A stretch of 64,000 nucleotides of DNA, from positions 124,001 to 188,000 of the forward strand of contig JAGWZE010000002.1 of NCBI GenBank assembly GCA_018969015.1, read 5' to 3'. Made by a program: the position numbers and the translations under genes. Below are positions 39,321 through 50,230 of this stretch, one piece after another. Under the pieces are notes generated by a model. The model saw only the letters and a list, made by a program, of their open reading frames with translations, had not been told where the DNA came from and searched no databases. Position 1 is the stretch's first letter. The number at the start of each line of letters is the position of its first letter. This stretch comes from Alphaproteobacteria bacterium. Its GTDB lineage: Bacteria; Pseudomonadota; Alphaproteobacteria; Caulobacterales; Aquidulcibacteraceae.

Positions 39321-39632
39321 ATGAACCAGAACATTCGGATCCGGCTCAAAGCCTTCGATCACCGCACGCTCGATGTCTCGACGCGTGAAATCGTCAACAC
39401 GGCCAAGCGGACGGGCGCCCAGGTGCGCGGCCCGGTGCCGCTGCCGACGCGTATCGAGAAGTTCACCGTCAACCGTTCGCCGCACGTCGACAAGAAGAGC
39501 CGCGAGCAGTTCGAAATCCGCACCCACAAGCGCGTCCTCGACATCATCGAGCCCACGCCGCAGACCGTCGACGCTCTCATGAAGCTCGACCTGTCCGCCG
39601 GCGTCGACGTGCAGATCCAGGTCCTCGGGTAA
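39321..39632 (+). CDS. rpsJ: Ribosomal protein uS10 (NusE)
   Basis: 103 aa from the ATG at 39321 ([20 protein letters not shown]). The conserved [20 protein letters not shown] loop and a C-terminal hydrophobic strand are present. Part of the 30S head and of the NusB/NusG antitermination complex. First gene of the S10 operon; rplC follows after 5 bases. Confidence 0.97.
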   Translation: MNQNIRIRLKAFDHRTLDVSTREIVNTAKRTGAQVRGPVPLPTRIEKFTVNRSPHVDKKSREQFEIRTHKRVLDIIEPTPQTVDALMKLDLSAGVDVQIQVLG

Positions 39633-39637
39633 GTCTG

Positions 39638-40342
39638 ATGAGCAAGACCTCCAAGCGCACGGGCCTCGTGGCGAAGAAGGTGGGCATGATGCGCCTCTTC
39701 GCCGCCGACGGCGCCCACATTCCGGTCACGGTGCTGCAGCTCGACGGCCTCACGGTCGTCGGTCACCGCACGGTCGAGAAGGATGGCTACAGCGCCGTCC
39801 AGCTCGGCTCGGGCGCGCCGAAGGTGAAGCGCCTCACGAAGGCCGATCGCGGCCAGTTCGCGAAGGTGAACGTCGAGCCGAAGAAGAAGGTCGTCGAGTT
39901 CCGCGTCGACGCCGACATGGCCCCGCCGGTCGGCGCCGTTCTGACGGCGGACCACTTCGTCGCCGGCCAGAAGGTCGACGTGACGGGCATCACGATCGGC
40001 AAGGGCTTCGCCGGCGCCATGAAGCGCTGGAACTTCGGCGGTCTGCGCGCCACGCACGGCGTTTCGGTCTCGCATCGCTCGCACGGCTCCACGGGTCAGC
40101 GCCAGGATCCGGGCCGCGTGTTCAAGAACAAGAAGATGGCCGGCCATCTCGGTCAGGAACGCGTCACCACCCAGAACCTCTCCGTCGTGAAGGTGGACGC
40201 CGAGCGCGGCCTGATCTTCGTGCGCGGCGCGGTGCCGGGCGCGGACAATTCCTGGGTGCTCGTGCGCGACGCGGCGAAGGTCGCGCGCCCGGCGGAGGCG
40301 CCGGTTCCGGCCGCGTTCCGCCAAGCCGAAGCTGCGGCCTAA
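39638..40342 (+). CDS. rplC: Ribosomal protein uL3
   Basis: 234 aa. [20 protein letters not shown] at the start and the signature region [20 protein letters not shown] to [20 protein letters not shown] are conserved. Binds near the peptidyl transferase centre and the 3' end of 23S rRNA. The Ala/Pro-rich C-terminal tail is slightly longer than in E. coli. rplD starts 10 bases on. Confidence 0.97.
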   Translation: MSKTSKRTGLVAKKVGMMRLFAADGAHIPVTVLQLDGLTVVGHRTVEKDGYSAVQLGSGAPKVKRLTKADRGQFAKVNVEPKKKVVEFRVDADMAPPVGAVLTADHFVAGQKVDVTGITIGKGFAGAMKRWNFGGLRATHGVSVSHRSHGSTGQRQDPGRVFKNKKMAGHLGQERVTTQNLSVVKVDAERGLIFVRGAVPGADNSWVLVRDAAKVARPAEAPVPAAFRQAEAAA

Positions 40343-40352
40343 GGGGAGCGCC

Positions 40353-40997
40353 ATGAAACTCGACGTTCAAACCCTCGACGCGACCTCGGCCGGATCGATC
40401 GATCTCGACGACGCCATTTTCGGCATCTCCGAAATCCGCGCCGACATCCTGCAGCGCATGGTGAAGTACCAGCTCGCCAAGCGCCGCGCCGGCACGCACA
40501 AGGCGCTGACGCGGACTGAAGTGAACCGCACGCGCAAGAAGATCTACAAGCAGAAGGGCACCGGCGGCGCGCGTCACGGCGCGGCGAACGCCCCGATCTT
40601 CCGCGGCGGCGGCATGGCGCACGCCATCCACCCGCGTGATTACACCCACGATCTGCCGAAGAAGGTCCGCGCGCTCGCTCTCAAGCACGCGCTCTCGGCC
40701 AAGGCGAAAGACAAGACGCTGATCGTCCTCGACGACGCCAAGCTCGCCGCGCCGAAGACGGCCGAACTGAAGAAGGCCCTCGCCAAGCTCGGGCTCGACA
40801 ACGCGCTGATCATCTCGGGCGCCGAAGTCGACACGAACTTCGCGCTCGCCGCCCGCAACATCCCGAACATCGACGTGCTCCCGAGCGCCGGCCTGAACGT
40901 CTACGACGTCCTGCGCCGCCAGCGCCTGGTGCTGACGAAGGCGGCGGTCGAGGCGATCAACGCCCGCTTCGCGCCGAAGACGAAGGAGGCTGCGTAA
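40353..40997 (+). CDS. rplD: Ribosomal protein uL4
   Basis: 214 aa. The extended exit-tunnel loop is recognisable ([20 protein letters not shown], then [15 protein letters not shown]). In E. coli L4 also represses the S10 operon through its leader. Stop and the rplW start share one base. Confidence 0.97.
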   Translation: MKLDVQTLDATSAGSIDLDDAIFGISEIRADILQRMVKYQLAKRRAGTHKALTRTEVNRTRKKIYKQKGTGGARHGAANAPIFRGGGMAHAIHPRDYTHDLPKKVRALALKHALSAKAKDKTLIVLDDAKLAAPKTAELKKALAKLGLDNALIISGAEVDTNFALAARNIPNIDVLPSAGLNVYDVLRRQRLVLTKAAVEAINARFAPKTKEAA

Positions 40998-41290
40998 TGG
41001 TCGCGGCTCGCCACTACGACACGATCATCGCGCCGGTGATCACCGAAAAGTCGACGCTGCTCTCCGAGCAGAACAAGGTCGTCTTCAAGGTGCCGCTCGA
41101 CGCCACCAAGGACGACGTGAAGGCCGCCGTCGAGGCGCTCTTCAAGGTGAAGGTCGTCGCCGTGAACACGATCCGGACGAAGGGCAAAGAGAAGCGCTTC
41201 CGTGGCGTTCTCGGCCGTCGGTCGGATCAGAAGAAAGCCATCGTGACGCTGGCCGAAGGCCAGTCGATCGACGTGACGACGGGGCTCTGA
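40997..41290 (+). CDS. rplW: Ribosomal protein uL23
   Basis: 97 aa. It starts [20 protein letters not shown] and contains [20 protein letters not shown]. It lies at the tunnel exit, where it docks trigger factor and SRP. One-base overlap with rplD; one base before rplB. Confidence 0.97.
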   Translation: MVAARHYDTIIAPVITEKSTLLSEQNKVVFKVPLDATKDDVKAAVEALFKVKVVAVNTIRTKGKEKRFRGVLGRRSDQKKAIVTLAEGQSIDVTTGL

Positions 41291-41291
41291 G

Positions 41292-42128
<837 letters not shown>

Positions 42129-42143
42129 CAGGAGAGCATCGCG

Positions 42144-42422
42144 ATGCCGCGTTCCGTTTGGAAAGGCCCGTTCGTCGACGGCTACCTGCTCGCCAAGGCC
42201 GAGAAGGCTGGCGGCGGCAGCCGTCCGGCCCCGATCAAGACCTGGTCGCGCCGTTCGACGATCATGCCGCAATTCGTCGGCCTCACCTTCCAGGTCCACA
42301 ACGGCAAGACCTTCGTGCCGGTGGCGGTCTCGGAAGACATGGTCGGCATGAAGCTCGGCGAGTTCGCGCCCACCCGCACCTATTACGGGCACGGCGCGGA
42401 CAAGAAGGCGAAGAGGAAGTAA
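42144..42422 (+). CDS. rpsS: Ribosomal protein uS19
   Basis: 92 aa. [20 protein letters not shown] at the start, [20 protein letters not shown] in the middle and [20 protein letters not shown] at the end. 30S head protein that pairs with S13, also encoded here. Three bases before rplV. Confidence 0.98.
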   Translation: MPRSVWKGPFVDGYLLAKAEKAGGGSRPAPIKTWSRRSTIMPQFVGLTFQVHNGKTFVPVAVSEDMVGMKLGEFAPTRTYYGHGADKKAKRK

Positions 42423-42425
42423 CCC

Positions 42426-42818
42426 ATGGGCAAGCCGAAAGCCCCGCCGAAGCAGGCTGAAAACGAAGCGCGCGCGGTTCTCCGTTCGCTGCGCACGAGC
42501 CCGCGCAAGCTCAACCTCGTCGCCCAGTCCATCCGTGGGCTGACGGCCGAGCAGGCGGTCAACGAACTCGCCTTCTCGCCGAAGCGCGTCTCCGGGCCGG
42601 TGCTCAAGTGCCTGCGCTCGGCGATCGCCAACGCCGAGAACAATCACAACCTCGACATAGACAGCCTCGTCGTCGCGCAGGCCCATGTCGGCGTGAACAT
42701 GATCCTGAAGCGGATGAACACGCGCGCCCGCGGCCGCGGCGCCCGCATCGAAAAGCCGTTCTCGCAGATCACGATCGTGCTGCGCGATACGAGCATGTCC
42801 CAAGGGGAGGCCGCCTGA
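42426..42818 (+). CDS. rplV: Ribosomal protein uL22
   Basis: 130 aa. [20 protein letters not shown] and the C-terminal exit-tunnel hairpin ([20 protein letters not shown]) are conserved. The end [13 protein letters not shown] is longer than in E. coli. The stop overlaps the rpsC start by one base (TGATG). Confidence 0.97.
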   Translation: MGKPKAPPKQAENEARAVLRSLRTSPRKLNLVAQSIRGLTAEQAVNELAFSPKRVSGPVLKCLRSAIANAENNHNLDIDSLVVAQAHVGVNMILKRMNTRARGRGARIEKPFSQITIVLRDTSMSQGEAA

Positions 42819-43618
42819 TGGGCCAGAAAGTCAACCCGATCGGCCTGCGCCTCGGCATCAACCGCACGTGGGACAGCCGCTGGTACGCCAACACCGGCGA
42901 GTACGCGCGCCTGCTCCATGAAGACCTGAAGATCCGCAAGATCCTCCGCGAAAAGCTCGCGGGCGCCGGCATCTCGCGCATCGTCATCGAGCGTCCGCTG
43001 AAGAAGTGCCGCGTCACGATCTACACCGCCAAGCCGGGCGTCGTGATCGGCAAGAAGGGCGCGGACATCGAGAAGCTCCGCAAGGACCTCTCCAAGCTGG
43101 TCAACGGCTCGGAAGTGTTCCTGAACCTCGTTGAAGTGCGCAAGCCGGAGACGGACGCCGCGCTCGTCGCCGAGGGCGTCGCCCAGCAGCTCGAGCGCCG
43201 CGTCGCGTTCCGCCGCGCCATGAAGCGCGCGATGCAGTCCTCGCAGCGCCTCGGCGCGCAGGGCATCCGCATCAACGTTTCGGGCCGTCTCGGCGGCGCG
43301 GAAATCGCGCGCATGGAATGGTACCGCGAAGGCCGCGTGCCGCTGCACACGCTGCGCGCCGACGTCGACTACGGCTTCGCCGAAGCGCGCACGGCCTACG
43401 GCATCATCGGCGTGAAGGTGTGGATCTTCAAAGGCGAGATCCTCGAGCACGACCCGATGGCGCAGGACAAGCGCCTGCAGGAAACGGGCGAGCAGCGCGA
43501 GCGTCGCGACCGCGACCGTCCGGGCCGTCCGGAGCGTGACGATCGTGGCCCGCGTGGTCCGCGCGGCCGTCGTCAACGCGAAGAAGCGTCCACGGACGCC
43601 GAAGGCGCAGGGGGCTGA
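42818..43618 (+). CDS. rpsC: Ribosomal protein uS3 with Arg/Asp-rich C-terminal tail
   Basis: 266 aa from the ATG at 42818 ([20 protein letters not shown]). It has the KH domain with [20 protein letters not shown] and the conserved [20 protein letters not shown]. The C-terminal roughly 40 residues are an Arg/Asp/Gly/Pro-rich tail ([20 protein letters not shown]), absent from the shorter E. coli protein. S3 lines the mRNA entry channel. rplP follows after 6 bases. Confidence 0.97.
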   Translation: MGQKVNPIGLRLGINRTWDSRWYANTGEYARLLHEDLKIRKILREKLAGAGISRIVIERPLKKCRVTIYTAKPGVVIGKKGADIEKLRKDLSKLVNGSEVFLNLVEVRKPETDAALVAEGVAQQLERRVAFRRAMKRAMQSSQRLGAQGIRINVSGRLGGAEIARMEWYREGRVPLHTLRADVDYGFAEARTAYGIIGVKVWIFKGEILEHDPMAQDKRLQETGEQRERRDRDRPGRPERDDRGPRGPRGRRQREEASTDAEGAGG

Positions 43619-43624
43619 TGCGTC

Positions 43625-44041
43625 ATGTTGCAACCGAAGAAGACCAAATTCCGCCGCGCGCATAAGGGCCGCATCAGCGGTCTCGCGACGAGCGGCGCTG
43701 CGCTGAACTTCGGCGCCTACGGCCTCAAGGCCCTGGAGCCGGAGCGCGTCACGGCGCGCCAGATCGAGGCGGCCCGCCGCGCGATCACGCGCCAGATGAA
43801 GCGCCAAGGCAAAGTCTGGATCCGGATCTTCCCGGACGTTCCGGTCTCCAAGAAGCCGACCGAAGTCCGAATGGGCTCCGGTAAGGGCGCTCCGGAGTTC
43901 TGGGCGGCGCGGGTGAAGCCGGGCCGCATCATGTTCGAGATCGACGGCGTCGCCGACGACGTGGCGCGCGAGTCGCTGCGCCTGGGCGCGGCGAAGCTGC
44001 CGATCCGCACGAAGATCGTCACGCGCCTGGAGGGCCAGTGA
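43625..44041 (+). CDS. rplP: Ribosomal protein uL16
   Basis: 138 aa. It starts [20 protein letters not shown] and contains [20 protein letters not shown] and [20 protein letters not shown]. It contacts the elbow of A-site tRNA. One base separates it from rpmC. Confidence 0.97.
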   Translation: MLQPKKTKFRRAHKGRISGLATSGAALNFGAYGLKALEPERVTARQIEAARRAITRQMKRQGKVWIRIFPDVPVSKKPTEVRMGSGKGAPEFWAARVKPGRIMFEIDGVADDVARESLRLGAAKLPIRTKIVTRLEGQ

Positions 44042-44042
44042 G

Positions 44043-44255
44043 ATGGCGAGCGAAACGAAGATCGCCGACCTGCGCGGCATGGACGCCAGCAAGCTGAAGG
44101 AAGAGCTGCTCCGCCTGAAGAAGGAGCAGTTCAACCTGCGCTTCCAACAGGCCACGGGCCAGCTGGAGAAGGCGTCGCGCATGCGTGACGTCCGCCGCCA
44201 GATCGCCCGCGTGCTGACGGTGCTGAACCAAAAGACGCCCGCGAAGACGGCCTGA
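44043..44255 (+). CDS. rpmC: Ribosomal protein uL29
   Basis: 70 aa, two-helix protein: [20 protein letters not shown], then [20 protein letters not shown] and [15 protein letters not shown]. Located at the tunnel exit with L23. rpsQ follows after 13 bases with GAGGAGAA upstream. Confidence 0.97.
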   Translation: MASETKIADLRGMDASKLKEELLRLKKEQFNLRFQQATGQLEKASRMRDVRRQIARVLTVLNQKTPAKTA

Positions 44256-44268
44256 GGAGAAGACGAAG

Positions 44269-44508
44269 ATGCCCCGGCGTGTCCTGCAAGGCGTTGTGGT
44301 CAGCGACAAAGGCGACAAGACCGTCGTCGTGAAGGTCGAGCGCACGTTCCTGCACCCCGTTCTGAAGAAGACGGTGCGGCGGTCGAAGCGCTTCCACGCG
44401 CACGACGAAGCCAACGTCTACAAGTCCGGCGACCTGGTCGCCATCCAAGAGTGCCCGCCCAAGAGCAAGCTCAAGCGGTGGGAAGTTGTCGGCAAGACGA
44501 CGGTCTGA
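44269..44508 (+). CDS. rpsQ: Ribosomal protein uS17
   Basis: 79 aa. [20 protein letters not shown] at the start, [20 protein letters not shown] in the middle; OB-fold 16S-binding protein of the 30S body. The spacing to rplN is 30 bases, with AGGAAGG in it. Confidence 0.97.
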   Translation: MPRRVLQGVVVSDKGDKTVVVKVERTFLHPVLKKTVRRSKRFHAHDEANVYKSGDLVAIQECPPKSKLKRWEVVGKTTV

Positions 44509-44538
44509 CGGCCGCACAGGAAGGTTGAGGATCGCGCC

Positions 44539-44907
44539 ATGATCCAGATGCAGACCAATCTCGACGTCGCCGACAATTCCGGCGCGAAGCGCGTCATGTG
44601 CATCAAGGTGCTCGGCGGCTCGAAGCGCCGCTACGCCACCGTCGGTGACGTGATCGTCGTGTCGATCAAGGAAGCGATCCCGCGCGGTCGCGTGAAGAAG
44701 GGTGACGTCCGCAAGGCCGTCGTCGTGCGCGTGTCGAAAGACATGAAGCGCAAGGACGGCTCGACGATCCGCTTCGACACCAACGCGGCCGTGCTCGTGA
44801 ACAATGCCGGCGAGCCGATCGGCACGCGCATCTTCGGACCGGTTCCGCGCGAGCTGCGCGCGAAGAACCACATGAAGATCATCTCGCTGGCGCCGGAGGT
44901 GCTCTGA
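44539..44907 (+). CDS. rplN: Ribosomal protein uL14
   Basis: 122 aa. It starts [20 protein letters not shown] and contains [20 protein letters not shown] and [20 protein letters not shown]. First gene of the spc part of the cluster; it lies at the intersubunit face and binds L19. Two bases before rplX. Confidence 0.98.
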   Translation: MIQMQTNLDVADNSGAKRVMCIKVLGGSKRRYATVGDVIVVSIKEAIPRGRVKKGDVRKAVVVRVSKDMKRKDGSTIRFDTNAAVLVNNAGEPIGTRIFGPVPRELRAKNHMKIISLAPEVL

Positions 44908-44909
44908 CC

Positions 44910-45230
44910 ATGGCGGCGAAGATCAAAAAGGATGACGTCGTGTTCATCACGACGGGCAAGGACAAGGGCAAGTCCGGCAAGGTGCTCAAGGTCCTGCCGC
45001 GCGAAGACCGTGTGGTCGTCGAAGGGCTCAACGTCGTGAAGCGGCACGTGAAGCCGTCCATGGCGGACCCGAACGGCGGCGTGAAGGAAAAGGAAGCCGC
45101 GATCCACGTCTCGAACGTGATGATCCGCGACCCGCAGACCGGCAAGCCGACGCGCGTGGGGTTCAAGACCCTCGCCGATGGCCGCAAGGTCCGCATCGCG
45201 AAGGGCTCGGGAGTGCAGATCGATGTCTGA
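44910..45230 (+). CDS. rplX: Ribosomal protein uL24
   Basis: 106 aa. The KOW motif [20 protein letters not shown] is at the N-terminus, then [20 protein letters not shown]. Assembly initiator protein of the 50S subunit. Its last 8 bases overlap the start of rplE. Confidence 0.97.
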   Translation: MAAKIKKDDVVFITTGKDKGKSGKVLKVLPREDRVVVEGLNVVKRHVKPSMADPNGGVKEKEAAIHVSNVMIRDPQTGKPTRVGFKTLADGRKVRIAKGSGVQIDV

Positions 45231-45777
45231 CAAGTACATCCCGCGCATGAAGACGCGCTATGTGGAGGTCATCCGCAAGCGCATGCGCGACGAGTTCAAA
45301 TACACCAACGACATGCAGATCCCGAAGCTCGAGAAGATCGTGCTGAACATGGGCGTCGGCGAAGCCGTGGGTGACTCCAAGAAGCTGAAGTCCGCGATCG
45401 AAGCGATGACGCTGATCGCCGGCCAGAAGCCCGTCGCCACGAAAGCCAAGACCTCCATCGCCGGCTTCAAGATCCGCGAGAACATGGCGCTCGGCGCGAA
45501 GGTCACGCTCCGCCAGGACCGCATGTACGAGTTCCTGGATCGCCTGGTCACGATCGCGCTGCCGCGCGTGAAGGACTTCCGCGGCCTGAACGGCAAGAGC
45601 TTCGACGGCCGCGGCAACTACGCCATGGGCCTCAAGGAACACATCGTGTTCCCGGAGATCAATTACGACCAGATCGACACGATCTGGGGCATGGACATCG
45701 TGGTCTGCACCACGGCGCGCACCGACGCCGAGGCGAAGGCCCTTCTGAAAGAGTTCGATTTCCCGTTCCGGAACTGA
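45223..45777 (+). CDS. rplE: Ribosomal protein uL5
   Basis: 185 bp-triplets give 184 aa from the ATG at 45223, which overlaps the end of rpl[41 protein letters not shown] and [20 protein letters not shown] are conserved. It binds 5S rRNA and contacts P-site tRNA. An open frame extends 15 codons upstream but is the shadow of rplX. Confidence 0.97.
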   Translation: MSDKYIPRMKTRYVEVIRKRMRDEFKYTNDMQIPKLEKIVLNMGVGEAVGDSKKLKSAIEAMTLIAGQKPVATKAKTSIAGFKIRENMALGAKVTLRQDRMYEFLDRLVTIALPRVKDFRGLNGKSFDGRGNYAMGLKEHIVFPEINYDQIDTIWGMDIVVCTTARTDAEAKALLKEFDFPFRN

Positions 45778-45823
45778 CGAACCGCAAGGTTCGATCCACC
45801 CCGGAACGCAGCGGGAGAATGAA

Positions 45824-46129
45824 ATGGCGAAGACCGGCTCCATCGAGCGCAACAACAAGCGTAAGCGCCTCGTGAAGCAGTATGCGGCGAAGCGCGCCCG
45901 GCTGAAGGCCGTCGCGCTCGACGAAAACCTGCCGCTCGAAGAACGCTTCGACGCGCGCTTGAAGCTCGCGCAACTGCCGCGCAACTCGGCTGAAAACCGG
46001 GTGCGCAACCGCTGCGAGCTCACGGGCCGTCCGCGGGCGTTCTATCGCAAGCTGAAGATGAGCCGGATTGCGCTGCGCGAGCTCGCCTCGCGGGGGCAGA
46101 TCCCCGGCATGATCAAGTCGAGCTGGTAA
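45824..46129 (+). CDS. rpsN: Ribosomal protein uS14, long zinc-free form
   Basis: 101 aa: the long (C-) form. It has [20 protein letters not shown] and the C-terminal [20 protein letters not shown] and [20 protein letters not shown]. The zinc CxxC pairs of the short form are missing. A 46-base spacer with GGGAGAA precedes it. Confidence 0.97.
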   Translation: MAKTGSIERNNKRKRLVKQYAAKRARLKAVALDENLPLEERFDARLKLAQLPRNSAENRVRNRCELTGRPRAFYRKLKMSRIALRELASRGQIPGMIKSSW

Positions 46130-46142
46130 GGGAGGTCTCGCG

Positions 46143-46538
46143 ATGAACGTGAACGATCCCCTGGGCGATATGCTCACCCGCATCCGCAACGCGCAAATGC
46201 GCGGCAAGTCGACGGTGCTGACGCCGACGTCGAAGCTGCGCCTGCGCGTGCTCGAGGTTCTGCAGGAAGAGGGCTACATCCGCTCCTATGCCGAAGTGCA
46301 GAAGAACGGAAAGACCGAGATCGAAATCCAGCTGAAGTACTACGAAGGCGCGCCGGTCATCCAAGACATCTCGCGCGTCTCCAAGCCGGGCCGCCGGGTG
46401 TACTCGTCGATCAAGGATCTCGGCCTCGTTCGCAACGGCCTCGGCATTGCGATCCTGTCCACGCCGAAGGGCGTGATGTCCGACACGGCTGCGCGCGCCC
46501 AGAACGTGGGCGGCGAAGTCCTCTGCAAGGTGTACTGA
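46143..46538 (+). CDS. rpsH: Ribosomal protein uS8
   Basis: 131 aa. [20 protein letters not shown] at the start and ISTP-like [20 protein letters not shown] near the end. In E. coli it is the translational repressor of the spc operon, acting at rplE. GGGAGG is located upstream of the ATG; rplF follows after one base. Confidence 0.97.
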   Translation: MNVNDPLGDMLTRIRNAQMRGKSTVLTPTSKLRLRVLEVLQEEGYIRSYAEVQKNGKTEIEIQLKYYEGAPVIQDISRVSKPGRRVYSSIKDLGLVRNGLGIAILSTPKGVMSDTAARAQNVGGEVLCKVY

Positions 46539-46539
46539 C

Positions 46540-47073
46540 ATGTCGCGCGTCGGCAAAAAACCGATCCCGACCCCGGCCGGCGTCACCGTTGCGGTGAAGG
46601 GCCAGGACGTCGCGGTCAAAGGCCCCAAGGGCGAACTCACCTTCCGTGCGCCGGACGACATCGAAGTCGTTCACGCGGGCGGCGAGATCTCCGTGAAGCC
46701 GCGTCACGAAACGCCGCGCTCGCGCGCGATGTGGGGCATGGCGCGCGCCATCCTCGCCAACAACGTGAAGGGCGTGACGCAGGGCTTCGAGCAGAACATG
46801 GAGCTCGTCGGCGTCGGCTATCGCGCGGCGATGGAAGGCACGCGTCTCAAGCTGCAGCTCGGCTTCAGCCACGACGTGTTCTACGAGCCGCCGAAAGGCA
46901 TCAAGATCGAGACCCCGAAGCCGACCGAGATCAAGATCTCCGGCGTCGACAAGCAGGTCATCGGCCAGGTCGCTTCGGAAATCCGCGGCTATCGTCCGCC
47001 CGAGCCGTACAAGGGCAAGGGCGTGAAGCGCGCCGGCGAGTACGTGCGTCGCAAGGAAGGCAAGAAGAAGTAA
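46540..47073 (+). CDS. rplF: Ribosomal protein uL6
   Basis: 177 aa. [20 protein letters not shown] at the start; the second repeat ends [20 protein letters not shown], the conserved signature. Sits near the sarcin-ricin loop. Three bases before rplR. Confidence 0.98.
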   Translation: MSRVGKKPIPTPAGVTVAVKGQDVAVKGPKGELTFRAPDDIEVVHAGGEISVKPRHETPRSRAMWGMARAILANNVKGVTQGFEQNMELVGVGYRAAMEGTRLKLQLGFSHDVFYEPPKGIKIETPKPTEIKISGVDKQVIGQVASEIRGYRPPEPYKGKGVKRAGEYVRRKEGKKK

Positions 47074-47076
47074 GCC

Positions 47077-47439
47077 ATGAAGACGTCGCTCGAGAAAAAC
47101 CAGCGGCGCGCGCAACGGATGCGCACGCGGCTTCGCAAGGCGGCCAATGGCCGTCCGCGCCTTTCCGTGTTCCGCTCGAACAAGCACATCTCGGTGCAGG
47201 TCATCGACGATGCGCAGGGCGTGACGCTCGCTTCGGCCTCCACGCTTGAAGAAGCGTTCAAGGCCGGCGGCAAGACCGGCGCCGACAAGGACGCCGCCGC
47301 CGCCATCGGCAAGCTCGTGGCGCAGCGCGCGCTCGAAAAGGGCGTGAAGCAGGTCGTGTTCGACCGCGGCGCTTATCTCTATCATGGCCGGGTGAAAGCC
47401 CTGGCGGACGCCGCCCGTGAGGGCGGTCTCGACTTCTGA
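47077..47439 (+). CDS. rplR: Ribosomal protein uL18
   Basis: 120 aa. Basic N-terminus, [20 protein letters not shown], and the end [28 protein letters not shown]. It binds 5S rRNA with L5. The alanine-rich insert [20 protein letters not shown] is a normal variation. Confidence 0.97.
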   Translation: MKTSLEKNQRRAQRMRTRLRKAANGRPRLSVFRSNKHISVQVIDDAQGVTLASASTLEEAFKAGGKTGADKDAAAAIGKLVAQRALEKGVKQVVFDRGAYLYHGRVKALADAAREGGLDF

Positions 47440-47449
47440 GGGCCGGTCC

Positions 47450-48082
47450 ATGTCGATGACGGAAGAGAACCAGAACGAAGAGCGGCGCGGCCGCCGCGGC
47501 CGGGGCGACCGGGACCGCGATCGTCGCGACGACCGTCGCGGCGGCCCCGAGGCCGACAGCGAATTCGTCGACAAGCTCGTCGCGATCAACCGCGTCGCGA
47601 AGGTCGTGAAGGGCGGCAAGAACTTCGGCTTCGCCGCGCTCGTCGTGGTCGGCGACAAGAAGGGCCGCGTGGGCTTCGGTCATGGCAAGGCGCGTGAAGT
47701 GCCGGAAGCCATCCGCAAGGCCACGGAAGAAGCCAAGAAGACGATGATCCGCGTGCCGATGCGCGAAGGCCGCACGCTGCACCATGATGGCCTCGGCCAC
47801 TGGGGCGCCGGTCGCGTCATGCTGCGCGCGGCGCCTCCCGGCACCGGCCTCATCGCCGGCGGCCCGATGCGCGCCGTTCTCGAAACGCTGGGCGTCCAGG
47901 ACGTCGTGGCCAAGAGCCAGGGCTCCTCGAATCCCTACAACATGGTGCGCGCCACGTTCGACGCGCTGAAGCGCCAGGTCAGCCCCCGTCACGTCGCGAA
48001 CCGTCGCGGCCTGAAGGTGGCCGACATCGTGGGTCGTCGCCGCGATGGCGCGAGCCAGGGCGAAGTCGCCTCGGAAGGTTAA
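47450..48082 (+). CDS. rpsE: Ribosomal protein uS5 with Arg/Asp-rich N-terminal extension
   Basis: 210 aa from the ATG at 47450 (an ATG at 47456 is also possible). The first roughly 38 residues are a charged extension ([20 protein letters not shown]) not present in E. coli. The core has [40 protein letters not shown] and the conserved GAPPGTG-like [20 protein letters not shown]. It helps form the mRNA entry channel with S3, whose C-terminal tail here has a similar composition. Confidence 0.97.
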   Translation: MSMTEENQNEERRGRRGRGDRDRDRRDDRRGGPEADSEFVDKLVAINRVAKVVKGGKNFGFAALVVVGDKKGRVGFGHGKAREVPEAIRKATEEAKKTMIRVPMREGRTLHHDGLGHWGAGRVMLRAAPPGTGLIAGGPMRAVLETLGVQDVVAKSQGSSNPYNMVRATFDALKRQVSPRHVANRRGLKVADIVGRRRDGASQGEVASEG

Positions 48083-48086
48083 GGTC

Positions 48087-48272
48087 ATGGCCAAGAAAAT
48101 CCGGGTGAAGCAGATCGGAAGCCCGATCCGCCGGGAAGCATCGCAAGGGCAGACGCTGCGCGGCCTCGGCCTGCGCCGCCTCGGTCATACCGTCGAGGTC
48201 GAGGACACCCCCTCGACGCGCGGCATGATCCGCAAGGTCGCCCACATGGTGGAAATCGTCGGCGAGGGCTGA
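48087..48272 (+). CDS. rpmD: Ribosomal protein uL30
   Basis: 61 aa from the ATG at 48087 ([20 protein letters not shown]). It contains [20 protein letters not shown] and HMVEIV. GGTTAAGG precedes the start; a 59-base gap separates it from rplO. Confidence 0.96.
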   Translation: MAKKIRVKQIGSPIRREASQGQTLRGLGLRRLGHTVEVEDTPSTRGMIRKVAHMVEIVGEG

Positions 48273-48331
48273 GGCCCTTTGCCTCTTGAGCCGGGCGCGG
48301 GGAAGCGCGCCGCCGGCGGGAGTTGAGTGAC

Positions 48332-48817
48332 ATGTCGCGTCTGAACGAACTCGCGGACAACCCGGGCTCCACGAAGAAGCGCATGCGCGTCGCGCGCGGC
48401 GTCGGTTCGGGCAAGGGCAAGACGGCCGGCCGCGGCGTGAAGGGCCAGAAGTCCCGTCGCGGCGTGTCGATCAACGGCTTCGAAGGCGGGCAGATGCCCG
48501 TGCACATGCGCCTGCCCAAGCGCGGCTTCAACAAGCTGAACCGCGCCGAGCACGCCTGGGTCAATCTCGGCCGCCTGCAAAAGGCGATCGACGAAGGCAA
48601 GATCGACATCAAGGCCGCGATCACGGAAGAGGCCCTCGTGGCCGCCGGGCTCGTGCGTCGTGTGAAAGACGGCGTGCGCCTCCTTGCGCAAGGCGAGATC
48701 AAAGCCAAAGTGAACGTCGTCGTCACGGGCGCGTCGGCGGCCGCGATCGCTGCGGTCGAGAAGGCCGGCGGGTCGGTGACGGTCACGAAGCGCGCCGAGG
48801 CGGAAGCCGCGGCTTGA
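48332..48817 (+). CDS. rplO: Ribosomal protein uL15
   Basis: 161 aa from the ATG at 48332, with GGGAG ten bases upstream; a TTG at 48323 is in frame but less likely. [38 protein letters not shown] and [19 protein letters not shown] are conserved. A core protein of the 50S subunit. Confidence 0.97.
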   Translation: MSRLNELADNPGSTKKRMRVARGVGSGKGKTAGRGVKGQKSRRGVSINGFEGGQMPVHMRLPKRGFNKLNRAEHAWVNLGRLQKAIDEGKIDIKAAITEEALVAAGLVRRVKDGVRLLAQGEIKAKVNVVVTGASAAAIAAVEKAGGSVTVTKRAEAEAAA

Positions 48818-48889
48818 TGACGGATCGGGCGGGCGCTTGAACGGCGCCGCGTCCGATCAGTACGCCCCTAGCTCGGAGTCGCTCCGGAT

Positions 48890-50230
48890 ATGGCTTCCGC
48901 CGCCGAACAACTTGCCGCGAACATCAATCTTGCGGCCTTCTCGAAGGCCACCGAGCTTCAAAAACGGATCTGGTTCACGCTGGGCGCGCTCATCGTCTAC
49001 CGGCTCGGCACGTTCGTGCCGATCCCGGGGATCGACGCGACGGCGTTCGCAGCCGCGTTCGACGGGCAGGCGAAGGGCATCCTCGGGATGTTCAACGTCT
49101 TTTCGGGCGGCGCCGTCGAGCGCATGGCGATCTTCGCGCTGAACGTGATGCCGTACATCTCGGCGTCGATCATCATCCAGCTGCTGGCCACGACTTCGCC
49201 CAGCCTCGAGCGCCTGAAAAAGGAAGGCGAGGCGGGCCGCAAGCAGCTCAACCAGTACACGCGCTATCTCACCGTCGCCCTGGCGATCATGCAGTCCTAC
49301 GGGATCGCGATCGGCCTCGAGGGCGCTGGCAACACCGTGGTCGATCCCGGCATCTTCTTCCGGATCTCCACGGTCATCACGCTCACCGGCGGCACGATCC
49401 TCCTGATGTGGATCGGCGAGCAGATCACCGCCCGCGGCGTCGGCAACGGCACGTCGCTCATCATCTTCACCGGCATCGTCGCCGTGCTTCCCGGCACGCT
49501 GTTCCGCATGTTCGACCTTGGCCGCGTCGGCGAACTCAACCTCTTCGAGGTGCTGGCGATCGTCGTCCTCATGGCCGCGACGACCGTGTTCATCGTGTTC
49601 ATCGAGCGCTCGCAGCGCCGCCTCGTCATCCAGTACCCGAAGCGCCAGGTCGGGAACCGGATGTTCATGGGCGAGAGCTCGTTCCTGCCGCTCAAGATCA
49701 ACACCGCCGGCGTCATCCCGCCGATCTTCGCCTCGTCGCTCCTGATGCTGCCGTCGACGGTCACGGCCTTCCTCGGCCAGAACCAGGACGGCGTGCACCC
49801 GGCGGTGCAGTGGGTCCTGCAGAACCTGGGCTACGGCACGCCGTTGCACATGCTGTTCTACGCCCTGCTGATCATCTTCTTCTGCTTCTTCTACACGGCG
49901 ATCGTGTTCAACCCGGACGAAACGGCCGACAACCTGCGCAAGTATGGCGGGTTCGTGCCGGGCATCCGGCCGGGCAAGAAGACGGCCGAGTACCTGAACT
50001 ACGTGCTCGCACGCCTCACGGTCATCGGCGCCGCCTATATCACTTTGGTCTGCCTCATCCCCGAAGCGCTGATCGGCTACTATCAGGTGCCCTTCTATCT
50101 GGGCGGGACCTCGCTCCTGATCGTGGTGTCCGTCACCATGGACACCGTGACCCAGGTGCAGTCGCACTTGCTTGCCCACCAATATGAAGGCCTGATCAAG
50201 AAATCGAAGCTTCGGGGGAAACCGCGGTGA
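48890..50230 (+). CDS. secY: Protein translocase channel subunit SecY
   Basis: 446 aa with ten transmembrane helices. Signatures are FKKE-like IWFTLGALIVYRLGTFVPIP (TM1), the plug region, RRLVIQYPKRQVG in a cytosolic loop and FIPGIRPGK-like GFVPGIRPGKKTAEYLN. It forms the Sec channel with SecE (33259-33489). Located, as is usual, between rplO and adk. Its last 4 bases overlap the adk start. Confidence 0.98.
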   Translation: MASAAEQLAANINLAAFSKATELQKRIWFTLGALIVYRLGTFVPIPGIDATAFAAAFDGQAKGILGMFNVFSGGAVERMAIFALNVMPYISASIIIQLLATTSPSLERLKKEGEAGRKQLNQYTRYLTVALAIMQSYGIAIGLEGAGNTVVDPGIFFRISTVITLTGGTILLMWIGEQITARGVGNGTSLIIFTGIVAVLPGTLFRMFDLGRVGELNLFEVLAIVVLMAATTVFIVFIERSQRRLVIQYPKRQVGNRMFMGESSFLPLKINTAGVIPPIFASSLLMLPSTVTAFLGQNQDGVHPAVQWVLQNLGYGTPLHMLFYALLIIFFCFFYTAIVFNPDETADNLRKYGGFVPGIRPGKKTAEYLNYVLARLTVIGAAYITLVCLIPEALIGYYQVPFYLGGTSLLIVVSVTMDTVTQVQSHLLAHQYEGLIKKSKLRGKPR

